Shown here one piece after another: positions 1 to 5,416 of a stretch of DNA of 5,416 nt (position 1 is the first letter of the stretch; every line of letters begins with the position of its first letter). The notes under the pieces are model-generated. The model saw only the letters and a program-made list of their open reading frames with translations. It was not told where the DNA came from and did not search any database. The translations under genes were made by a program, and so were the position numbers. Source of the stretch: Propionibacterium sp. GTDB taxonomy: Bacteria; Actinomycetota; Actinomycetes; Actinomycetales; Actinomycetaceae. Location: positions 1-5,416 of the forward strand of contig JAKECL010000165.1 in assembly GCA_030460725.1 (NCBI GenBank), in the 5' to 3' direction.

Positions 1-2
1 CC

Positions 3-692
3 TCGCAGAAGGGCTCGACTGCGGGCTCCCGGCGCAGCACCTCGACCCCGGGCACCTCCGGCAGCTCCTCCACCTCGAAGAGCACCACGCCGAAGAGCAC
101 CACGTCGAAGAGCACCACGTCGAAGAACTCCGCCGCTGGAGGCTCCGGTCGCGTCGACACATCAGGCTCACGGCGCCGCCCTCGTCGGGGCACGTCGACG
201 AGGTCGCGCGTCGCCGGAGCCCGCCCGACCTCCGCCACACGCAGGGAGAAGTCCGCCCGGGAGGAAGAGGAGGGACGACGGAGCACCCGCCCGACGCTCA
301 GCTTCGGTGGACTGACCATCTCCATCCGCCTGCTCGGTATCGCAGTCGTCGGCGCGGTCCTGGCAGGAATGCTGGTCCCCTCCCTGTTCCAGTGGTGGCG
401 CCAGGAGCAGGATCTGCGCGACATCACCGCCCGTGTGGCGGCCGCCGAGCAGCAGAACGCCGACATGCAGCACCAACTCGACCTGTGGAACGATCCGGCC
501 TACATCGCCTCCCAGGCGCGCTCACGCCTCGGCTACGTCATGCCGGGGGAGACCCAGTATGCTGTCACGGATCCCGGCCCGGGGTATGCCGACACCTCCC
601 AGGTGGAGGCCGCTGAGCCCCAGGGCCCAGCCCGTCCGTGGGTGCAGGTCCTCTCCGCCTCCGTGACGGAGGCCGACGCCCCGAGGAAGTGA
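3..692 (+). CDS. FtsB/DivIC-type septum formation initiator protein (5' partial)
   Basis: Predicted bitopic membrane protein of the divisome; relatives of this family (FtsB/DivIC) link FtsL and FtsQ/DivIB to septal wall synthesis. The frame is open from base 3 to TGA at 690-692, giving 229 visible residues, so the start is upstream of the window; the ATG at 369 lies inside the membrane segment and is not the start. Visible residues 1-105 are a basic, Ser/Thr/Lys/Arg-rich, probably disordered cytoplasmic tail with SKSTT repeats. Residues about 107-126 form one hydrophobic membrane segment. Residues about 133-161 are a short coiled coil rich in Gln, Glu, Leu and Ala. From about residue 164 comes the family signature DPAYIASQARSRLGYVMPGE. 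The last 45 residues are Pro/Ala/Glu-rich and divergent. The DUF501 gene starts 10 nt after the stop, so co-transcription is likely. Family assignment is firm; the divisome role is inferred from the family. Confidence 0.92.
   Translation, partial: SQKGSTAGSRRSTSTPGTSGSSSTSKSTTPKSTTSKSTTSKNSAAGGSGRVDTSGSRRRPRRGTSTRSRVAGARPTSATRREKSAREEEEGRRSTRPTLSFGGLTISIRLLGIAVVGAVLAGMLVPSLFQWWRQEQDLRDITARVAAAEQQNADMQHQLDLWNDPAYIASQARSRLGYVMPGETQYAVTDPGPGYADTSQVEAAEPQGPARPWVQVLSASVTEADAPRK
75..128 (+). repeat. 15-bp tandem repeat in the divisome gene, coding for SKSTT
   Basis: Three consecutive 15-bp units lie at 75-89, 90-104 and 105-119, each reading TCGAAGAGCACCACG except that the second begins with C. 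A degenerate fourth copy starts at 120 (TCGAAGAAC). The units stay in frame and encode SKSTT, PKSTT and SKSTT, followed by SKNSA. Because the period is a multiple of three, gain or loss of units would change only the length of the cytoplasmic tail. The near identity of the copies points to recent slippage or duplication. Confidence 0.9.
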
Positions 693-702
693 ACGCACGA
701 CC

Positions 703-1209
703 ATGCCCCCCACCTTCGCCCCAGCCACCACCGCAGATCTCGACACCTTGTGTGAGCAGCTGGGACGTGTTCCGCGCGGCGTCGTCGGCGTGGGTGCGCG
801 CTGCGTGTGCGGACGCCCCACCGTGGTGGTCACTGCCCCGCGTCTGGAGGACGGGACGCCCTTCCCCACCACCTTCTACCTGACCTGCCCGCCGGCCGTG
901 CGCGGCTGCTCCACCCTGGAGGCCGAGCACGTCATGGAGGACCTCAACACCTGGCTGCGCGATGACGAGGGCGTCGCCGCCTCCTACCGCTCGGCCCACG
1001 AGGACTACCTGGAGCGCCGGCGCGAGCTCGGCGAGGTGCCCGAGATCGACCAGGTCTCCGCCGGCGGGATGCCCACACGCGTCAAGTGCCTCCATGCGCT
1101 CGTCGGTCATGCCCTGGTGGCCGGGCCGCGCGTCAACCCGGTGGGGGACCGGGCCCTGGAGCTGCTCGAGGAGCGCGGGCTGTGGAGCCCGAGCCGCTGC
1201 ACCTGCTGA
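703..1209 (+). CDS. DUF501 domain-containing protein
   Basis: Protein of 168 residues matching the actinobacterial DUF501 family, whose function is not established. Family-like features in order are a D-LCEQLGR-PRGVVGV opening (residues 13-30), a CVCGRP cysteine pair (34-39), APRLEDGTPFPT (45-56), a TCP motif (61-63), a helical AHEDYLERR stretch (98-106), SAGGMPTRVKCLH (119-131), GPRVNPVGD (141-149), and a terminal CTC. Cysteines 34, 36, 62, 129, 166 and 168 with His131 could bind a metal; that is inference. The ATG at 703 is chosen because the family motif begins soon after it and a GAGGAAG Shine-Dalgarno-like sequence lies at 683-689, inside the end of the upstream gene, 13 nt before the start. 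The gene sits between the divisome gene and ppx, the usual order in actinobacteria. Length is normal for the family. Confidence 0.9.
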   Translation: MPPTFAPATTADLDTLCEQLGRVPRGVVGVGARCVCGRPTVVVTAPRLEDGTPFPTTFYLTCPPAVRGCSTLEAEHVMEDLNTWLRDDEGVAASYRSAHEDYLERRRELGEVPEIDQVSAGGMPTRVKCLHALVGHALVAGPRVNPVGDRALELLEERGLWSPSRCTC

Positions 1210-1351
1210 CTGCTCGCCCGCACGTTCCGACCGTCGGGTGGGCGGGGACGAGGTGGCGGACTGGGGCGGGATCGTGGACCGGGTCGCGGGCGAGGACGGC
1301 GCCGGGATCCCGGACGAGGACGGGGTGCCCAGAGGCGCAGCGTCGGGGTGT

Positions 1352-1358
1352 GGGAGGA
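1352..1358 (+). promoter_or_regulatory. Shine-Dalgarno that sets the ppx start
   Basis: GGGAGGA lies 7 nt before the GTG at 1366. An in-frame GTG at 1348 would place this site inside the coding sequence and has no comparable site of its own, so 1366 is the preferred start. Confidence 0.8.
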
Positions 1359-1365
1359 TGTTCCG

Positions 1366-2331
1366 GTGACCCGTGTAGCTGCCATTGACTGTGGGACCAA
1401 CTCCATCCGCCTGCTCGTCGCCGACGTCGAGTGGCAGGAGGGCCCCGGGGACACACGCACCCCGCACCTGCGTGACCTCACCAGGCAGATGCGCATCGTG
1501 CGCCTGGGCCAGGGGGTGGACCGCACCGGGGTCCTGGACCCTGGCGCCATCGAGCGCACCCTGGAGGCGACACGCGAGTACGCGGAGATGATCGACCGCC
1601 TGGGTGTGGACTCCATCCGCTTCGTGTCCACCTCGGCCACGCGGGACGCCTCCAACAGAGCTGAGTTCGTCGAGGGCGTGCGCCGCATCCTCGGTGTGGA
1701 ACCCGAGGTGGTCCCCGGCACCGAGGAGGCGGCCCTGTCCTTCCGTGGCGCCATCAGCGCCGTCGATGCTCAGGCTCCGCGCCCGCTGCTGGTGGTCGAC
1801 ATCGGGGGCGGCTCCACCGAGCTGGTCCTGGGGTCCGACACCGTCGAGCAGGCCGTGTCCATCGACATGGGGTCCGTGCGCGTGACGGAGAAGTTCCTCA
1901 CCAATGGTGTGGACCGCCACTCCGAGGCTGCCGCCGTGTCCTGGATCGACGCCCAGTTGGATGCCGCCGCCGATCGGGTGGATCTGGCGCGGGTCGGGAC
2001 CCTGGTGGGTGTGGCAGGCACCGTGACCACGGTGACCGCCCAGGCACTCGGGCTCACCAGCTACCAGCCCGAACGGATCCACGGTGCAGTCCTGGACCTG
2101 GCCCAGGTCGATGCCGCAGTGCGCTTCATGGTCGAGGAGCCCATCCCCGTGAAGGCCGCGCTGGGCTTCATGCCCCAGGGGCGTGAGGACGTCATCGCGG
2201 CGGGTGCCCTGATCTGGAGCCGTGTGATCGCCCGCGTGGTGGAGCGCGCGGCCACCCGCGGCCACGTCATCGACCACGTCCTGACCTCCGAGCATGACAT
2301 CCTGGACGGGATCGCCCTGTCACAGGTGTGA
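1366..2331 (+). CDS. ppx: Ppx/GppA-family phosphatase (exopolyphosphatase / pppGpp phosphohydrolase)
   Basis: Cytoplasmic protein of 321 residues in the ASKHA-fold Ppx/GppA family, whose members release phosphate from polyphosphate or hydrolyse pppGpp. Nucleotide/phosphate motifs are visible in order: AAIDCGTNSIRLLVAD (residues 5-20), RFVSTSATRDASNR (85-98), the acidic VVPGTEEA segment (115-122) around the glutamate thought to activate water, VVDIGGGSTELVLG (143-156), SIDMGSVRVTEKF (165-177) and VGVAGTVTTVTA (214-225). The C-terminus has GREDVIAAGALI and SEHDILDGIAL. The protein is the short, two-domain form without the extra C-terminal domains of E. coli Ppx. Its position next to DUF501 and the FtsB-like gene matches the M. 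tuberculosis Rv1024-Rv1026 order (from memory), making it the likely counterpart of Rv1026/PPX2. Sequence alone does not tell polyphosphate from pppGpp as substrate. The start is GTG at 1366; a GTG at 1348 would add six residues. Confidence 0.95.
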   Translation: MTRVAAIDCGTNSIRLLVADVEWQEGPGDTRTPHLRDLTRQMRIVRLGQGVDRTGVLDPGAIERTLEATREYAEMIDRLGVDSIRFVSTSATRDASNRAEFVEGVRRILGVEPEVVPGTEEAALSFRGAISAVDAQAPRPLLVVDIGGGSTELVLGSDTVEQAVSIDMGSVRVTEKFLTNGVDRHSEAAAVSWIDAQLDAAADRVDLARVGTLVGVAGTVTTVTAQALGLTSYQPERIHGAVLDLAQVDAAVRFMVEEPIPVKAALGFMPQGREDVIAAGALIWSRVIARVVERAATRGHVIDHVLTSEHDILDGIALSQV

Positions 2332-2405
2332 GATCCCACCCGGGTCGTCCCTCCCGCGTCGTCGGCGTTCTCTCGCGCAGGGCATCGCGGACGAGGGCGA
2401 CCCCG

Positions 2406-2478
2406 GCCCCCATAGCCCAATGGCAGAGGCATCCGACTTAAAATCGGCTCAGTCCGGGTTCGAGTCCCGGTGGGGGCA
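2406..2478 (+). tRNA. tRNA-Leu (anticodon UAA), short class I form
   Basis: The cloverleaf was folded by eye. The acceptor stem has seven perfect pairs, GCCCCCA (2406-2412) with TGGGGGC (2471-2477), and the discriminator is A2478. The D arm has a 3-bp stem, 2415-2417 with 2428-2430, and a 10-nt loop containing GG (2422-2423). The anticodon stem is 2432-2436 with 2444-2448, with a T-C mismatch at its outermost position. The anticodon loop CTTAAAA (2437-2443) gives anticodon TAA at 2439-2441, reading UUA. The variable loop is only five bases (2449-2453). The T arm is five perfect pairs, CCGGG with CCCGG, around loop TTCGAGT (2459-2465). The bases after the discriminator are CCC, so the 3' CCA is not encoded. 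Anticodon, A73 and the enlarged D loop fit leucine, but the long variable arm of ordinary leucine tRNAs is absent, so charging with leucine is inferred. Confidence 0.9.
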
Positions 2479-2550
2479 CCCGATCAGACGTTCCGTGCGC
2501 CCGGCGTGCGACCCGGGAGCGCGGATCTCTGGGCCGGGCATCGAGTCCGT

Positions 2551-2592
2551 GCCGGGCTCCGGGGGCTGGCAGCCGGGCTCGGGGGGCCGGGC
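2551..2592. repeat. short GCCGGGCTC repeats after the tRNA
   Basis: Two 16-bp direct copies lie at 2551-2566 and 2572-2587, reading GCCGGGCTCCGGGGGC and GCCGGGCTCGGGGGGC (one mismatch). The core GCCGGGC also occurs at 2533-2539 and 2586-2592. They fill the gap between the tRNA and the convergent end of the WYL gene. The only clear stem here is a 4-bp GGCT/AGCC hairpin with no T-tract, so a terminator cannot be claimed. The repeats may be simple GC-rich sequence. Confidence 0.4.
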
Positions 2593-3525
2593 CTACTGGG
2601 TGGCGCGCAGGAGCCGGGACGCACTGCGGTGCAGGTGCTCCCGGAAGGCCTCGGGGGACTCCACCGTGAACTCCAGGTCGCTGAGGGCGAGGACCAGGGT
2701 GAGCCACTGGTAGGAGTCCACGTGGGCCACGTAGCGGCAGGCGTCGCCGGTGAGCGGCTCCAGGGAGCCGTCAAGACGGTAGAGGGTCGAGGCGGCCACA
2801 GATGTGCTCGCGTGGATGATGAGGACGACGGTCAGGACCGGCATTCCTCTGAAGTGCTTCTCCATGTGGGAGACGAGATCCTCGGCAGGCAGCTGCCTGG
2901 CCTCGAAAGGTCCGCCTGTGTGCAGGGAACCGGTGATGCGATCGAGGCGGAAGGTGCGCCAGTCACGCCGATGGAGGTCCCAGGCGAAGAGGTACCAGCG
3001 CTGGTTGAGGCGCAGCAGTCTGACTGGTTCGACCTCGCGCATGGCTGTGCTGTCTGCGGTTCCGTAGGTGAAGCTGAGGATCTCCTGACGGGAGATGGCC
3101 CCGGTGAGGGACGTCAGGAGCGCGGGCGCGGGGATCCCCGGCGTGGTGGGGGCGATCTCGGTGGCAGCGAGCATGTCGTCCGTCCGGCGGCGCAGCCGGG
3201 TCGGGAGGAGACGCCGGAGTTTGTCGCCGGCACGTCGGGCCACTTCGGCCGTGGCCCTGTCCCCGGCATCGCCCCCGGCCACGAGCTCGAGGCCCAGCAC
3301 GGTTGCCACGGCTTCGTCATCCTCGAGCATGAGGGGAGGCAGGGCGCGCCCTGCGACCAGCCGGTAGTGGCCTCCCGGACCTCGGGTGCTCTCCACCGGG
3401 TAGCCGAGTTCGCGGAGGAACTCGATGTCGCGGCGCAGGGTGCGAGGCGCTGACGAGGTGGCCTGCGCGAGGTCGTTCGCGCTCCAGTGGCGTCCGGTCT
3501 GCAGCAATGACAGAAGTCGCAGCAT
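2593..3525 (-). CDS. WYL-domain transcriptional regulator (HTH-WYL-WCX)
   Basis: DNA-binding regulator of the DeoR-like HTH/WYL family, 310 residues from the chosen start. Residues 1-46 form a winged helix-turn-helix (MLRLLSLLQTGRHWSANDLA, then RTLRRDIEFLRELGYPVES), followed by the family link GGHYRLVAGRALPPLMLEDDEAV (about 51-73). The WYL domain spans about residues 141-201 and contains EPVRLLRLNQRWYLFAWDLH and WRTFRLDRI; these Arg-rich motifs bind ligand or nucleic acid in known members. The C-terminal 85 residues match the WCX extension in position. The reading frame extends to a GTG at 3612 (339 residues), but the added 29 codons have G/C at only about half of third positions, unlike the rest of the gene, so the ATG at 3525 is preferred. 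That leaves about 108 bp to the divergent UvrA-like gene. The gene has no strong Shine-Dalgarno at 3525. Target and ligand are unknown. Confidence 0.92.
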   Translation of the reverse strand: MLRLLSLLQTGRHWSANDLAQATSSAPRTLRRDIEFLRELGYPVESTRGPGGHYRLVAGRALPPLMLEDDEAVATVLGLELVAGGDAGDRATAEVARRAGDKLRRLLPTRLRRRTDDMLAATEIAPTTPGIPAPALLTSLTGAISRQEILSFTYGTADSTAMREVEPVRLLRLNQRWYLFAWDLHRRDWRTFRLDRITGSLHTGGPFEARQLPAEDLVSHMEKHFRGMPVLTVVLIIHASTSVAASTLYRLDGSLEPLTGDACRYVAHVDSYQWLTLVLALSDLEFTVESPEAFREHLHRSASRLLRATQ

Positions 3526-3599
3526 CCGCTGCCGGGGTCTGCGTGCGGGCGTGGGATGACCCCCTTCAGGTGTGCTGTGATCTCGGGCCAAATGCGGAC

Positions 3600-3605
3600 A
3601 TTCTA
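3600..3605 (-). promoter_or_regulatory. candidate -10 box for the WYL gene
   Basis: Read on the minus strand, TAGAAT matches the TATAAT consensus at five of six positions in a locally less GC-rich stretch. No convincing -35 hexamer lies 16-18 bp upstream. Transcription from here would begin near 3593, which agrees with translation from 3525 and not from the GTG at 3612. Suggestive only. Confidence 0.25.
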
Positions 3606-3629
3606 GGGCCACATCTCACCCTGGCGTGG

Positions 3630-3639
3630 GGTCATGACC
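3630..3639. promoter_or_regulatory. palindrome over the UvrA-like start codon, possible operator
   Basis: GGTCATGACC is a perfect 10-bp palindrome containing the ATG at 3634. The half-site ATGACC occurs again at 3556-3561 as part of ATGACCCC (3556-3563), which is the exact inverse of GGGGTCAT at 3628-3635. Spaced half-sites between divergent genes are typical of autoregulated operators, but a 10-bp palindrome can arise by chance and no binding data are available. Confidence 0.3.
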
Positions 3640-5416
3640 AAGATGAGCTGTGGATGTCGTGAGGACCGGGCGGACTGGATCACCGTGGACGGTGCCCGCA
3701 CGAACAATCTGAAGGACGTGTCGGTGCGCGTGCCCAAGCACCGGATCACGGTGTTCACCGGAGTTTCGGGATCGGGGAAGTCCTCGCTCGCATTCGGCAC
3801 GATAGCCTCCGAGGCCCAGCGACTGGTGGCGGACTCCTACCCACTGTTCGTCCGCAACCGTCTGCCACGTCTGGGGCGCGCGGAGGTCGAGCACGTGGAC
3901 GGCCTCACGTTCACCACCGTGGTGGACCAGCACCGCTTCACCGGCAACGCCCGATCCACCGTGGGCACAGCCAGTGACATCGCGCCCTTGGTGCGCATGC
4001 TCTTCTCCCGGATGGGGGAGCCCTCGGCGGGATACTCCCCGGCCTACTCCTTCAATGACCCGTCGGGAATGTGTCCCACCTGTGAAGGTCTGGGCACCGT
4101 CGAGGAGATCGACCTCGATGCGCTCCTGGACCTGTCCCTGAGCCTGGACCAGGGCGCCATACGCTTCCCCACGTTCCGACCGGGAACGTACCGCTGGAAG
4201 CGGATGGTCCATTCCGGACTGGTCGATCCTGCGCTGCCACTGGCGCAGGTGCCGGATGAGGACCTGCACACGCTCCTGTATGCCGAGGACATGCCCCTGG
4301 ACCATCCGGATCCCAGGTATCCCCGGACGAGCAACTTCGACGGTGTGATCCCACGCCTGCGCGCCACCTACCTGCGCAAGACTCCCTCGCGGCTCAGCGA
4401 GGACGAGAGAGCAGGACTCTCCCGAGTCGTCATCCGACGGACATGCCCCGAGTGCGCCGGGGCCCGTCTCAACCGTGCGGCGCGATCGAGTCTCATCGAC
4501 GGACGATCCATCGTGGAGTGGCAGGCCCTGCCCGTCGCCGAGCTCCGATCGGTCGTCTCCAGGATCCACGATCCGCGCGTGGCCCCGCTCACCGAGGCGA
4601 TCACGGACCGTTGCGATGCACTTGACACGGTGGGATTGGGCTACCTGAGCCTGGACAGGCTCTCGACCACACTGTCGGGAGGGGAGGCCCAACGGGTGAA
4701 GACCGTGCGCCACCTCGGCAGTCCCCTGAGTGACGTCTGCTATGTGTTCGACGAACCCAGTGCGGGCCTGCATCCTCACGATGTGCACCTTCTGCTCGCG
4801 CTGCTGACCCGACTGCGTGATGCCCACAACACCGTGCTGGTGGTGGAGCACAACAGCGACGTCATCCGCACTGCGGACCACGTCATCGACCTCGGGCCCG
4901 GCGCCGGCAACGCTGGGGGACATGTCCGGTTCGAGGGGAGTCCCGCAGAGCTGCGTGACTCCGGTACGACGACTGGGCAGCTGCTGCGGGAGCCCGTCCC
5001 CCTCAACACCCGACCGCGCCGGGCCCGGGGGGCAGCGACCATCAGGGAGGCATGTTCGCACAACCTGCGTGGCGTCACCGTGGACGTCCCCCTCCAGGTG
5101 TTCACAGCCGTGTCCGGAGTGGCCGGGTCAGGGAAGAGCACCCTGATGGTGGGAGAACTGAGCCGCCAGCACAAGGACTTCTGTGTCATCGGACAGGAGC
5201 CCCTCCGTGCGAACGCCCGCTCCACGGTCTCGACCATCCTGGAGGTCGCAGAGCCGATCAGGAAGGAACTGGGAACAGCGACCGGCATGGACCCCTCGTG
5301 GTTCAGCCCCGATGGGCGCGGCGCGTGCCCGACCTGCACGGGCAGGGGGATCCTGACGACCGACCTCGCGTTCCTCGACGACATCACCACGACGTGCGAA
5401 GCCTGCCACGGCACCG
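3634..5416 (+). CDS. UvrA-like tandem ABC ATPase, UvrA2/DrrC type (3' partial)
   Basis: DNA-binding ABC ATPase of the UvrA family; 594 residues are visible and the gene runs off the right edge. Half one has Walker A GVSGSGKSS (43-51), the STVGTASDI segment (108-116), zinc cysteines C147/C150 and C271/C274 (CPTCEGLG and CPECAGARLN), signature LSGGEAQR (347-354), Walker B YVFDEPSAGLHP (370-381) and H-loop VVEHNSD (403-409). Half two has Walker A GVAGSGKST (495-503) and zinc pairs C565/C568 and C588/C591; its signature and Walker B lie outside the window. Only about 60 residues separate Walker A from STVGTASDI, so the large UvrB-binding and signature I insertion of repair UvrA is missing. Proteins of this type are tied to self-resistance against DNA-binding drugs (DrrC) or to UvrA2; a role in standard excision repair is unlikely. 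A stop at 3604 limits the start to ATG 3634 or 3643; the Shine-Dalgarno is weak. Divergent from the WYL regulator, its probable controller. Confidence 0.93.
   Translation, partial: MTKMSCGCREDRADWITVDGARTNNLKDVSVRVPKHRITVFTGVSGSGKSSLAFGTIASEAQRLVADSYPLFVRNRLPRLGRAEVEHVDGLTFTTVVDQHRFTGNARSTVGTASDIAPLVRMLFSRMGEPSAGYSPAYSFNDPSGMCPTCEGLGTVEEIDLDALLDLSLSLDQGAIRFPTFRPGTYRWKRMVHSGLVDPALPLAQVPDEDLHTLLYAEDMPLDHPDPRYPRTSNFDGVIPRLRATYLRKTPSRLSEDERAGLSRVVIRRTCPECAGARLNRAARSSLIDGRSIVEWQALPVAELRSVVSRIHDPRVAPLTEAITDRCDALDTVGLGYLSLDRLSTTLSGGEAQRVKTVRHLGSPLSDVCYVFDEPSAGLHPHDVHLLLALLTRLRDAHNTVLVVEHNSDVIRTADHVIDLGPGAGNAGGHVRFEGSPAELRDSGTTTGQLLREPVPLNTRPRRARGAATIREACSHNLRGVTVDVPLQVFTAVSGVAGSGKSTLMVGELSRQHKDFCVIGQEPLRANARSTVSTILEVAEPIRKELGTATGMDPSWFSPDGRGACPTCTGRGILTTDLAFLDDITTTCEACHGT

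Noticed and set aside
369..692. ATG at 369 as the start of a 107-residue septum protein
   Set aside because: It would begin inside the hydrophobic membrane segment; the frame is open back to base 3 and the upstream codons encode the basic tail and the start of that segment.
565..2295. Long open frame on the minus strand (576 codons) across the DUF501 and ppx genes
   Set aside because: Its product is low-complexity His/Gly/Asp-rich with no family motif, and it lies wholly opposite two well-recognised genes. Long antisense frames are expected in such GC-rich DNA.
2512..2563. Possible terminator stem CCCGGGAGC with GCTCCGGG between the tRNA and the WYL gene
   Set aside because: The stem needs a bulge, the loop is about 35 bases, and no T-tract follows on either strand.
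2479..2592. Attachment-site repeat of the tRNA 3' end
   Set aside because: I found no second copy of the T arm plus acceptor end anywhere in the window, and no integrase gene.
2470..3453. Open frame on the plus strand (327 codons) opposite the WYL gene
   Set aside because: The minus-strand product has clear HTH and WYL motifs, while this frame gives a Gly/Glu-rich product with no recognisable domain and begins inside the tRNA.
3616..5061. Open frame on the minus strand (481 codons) opposite the UvrA-like gene
   Set aside because: The plus strand encodes intact Walker, signature and zinc motifs throughout; the antisense product has none.

Overview
This is a high-GC actinobacterial chromosome segment, most like Actinomyces or a relative. 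The evidence is the strong G/C bias at third codon positions and the gene order: septum-formation-initiator protein, DUF501 protein, Ppx/GppA phosphatase, then a tRNA. That order is a conserved actinobacterial block, usually found just downstream of enolase. The genus assignment is inference from protein style.

The left half (1-2331, + strand) is the core block. It starts inside an FtsB/DivIC-type divisome protein whose frame is open from base 3 to 692, so its start lies to the left of the window. A DUF501 protein follows after a 10-nt gap (703-1209). A Ppx/GppA-family phosphatase (1366-2331) has a strong Shine-Dalgarno that fixes a GTG start. The first two genes probably share a transcript; a 156-nt gap separates the third.

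A tRNA lies at 2406-2478 (+). Its anticodon is UAA (leucine), but it has a short class I variable loop in place of the long arm normal for leucine tRNAs. I found no in-frame TTA codon in the five protein genes of this window.

The right half looks accessory. A WYL-domain transcriptional regulator (complement 2593-3525) is divergent from a UvrA-like tandem ABC ATPase (3634 to beyond 5416) that lacks the UvrB-binding insertion of true UvrA. This is the form linked to drug self-resistance and called UvrA2/DrrC-like. The roughly 108-bp divergent region holds a perfect 10-bp palindrome over the ATPase start codon and a further ATGACC half-site, which makes local control by the WYL protein plausible but unproven. 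I see no transposase, integrase, CRISPR array or rRNA. The most interesting points are the class I UAA tRNA and the WYL/UvrA-like divergent pair.
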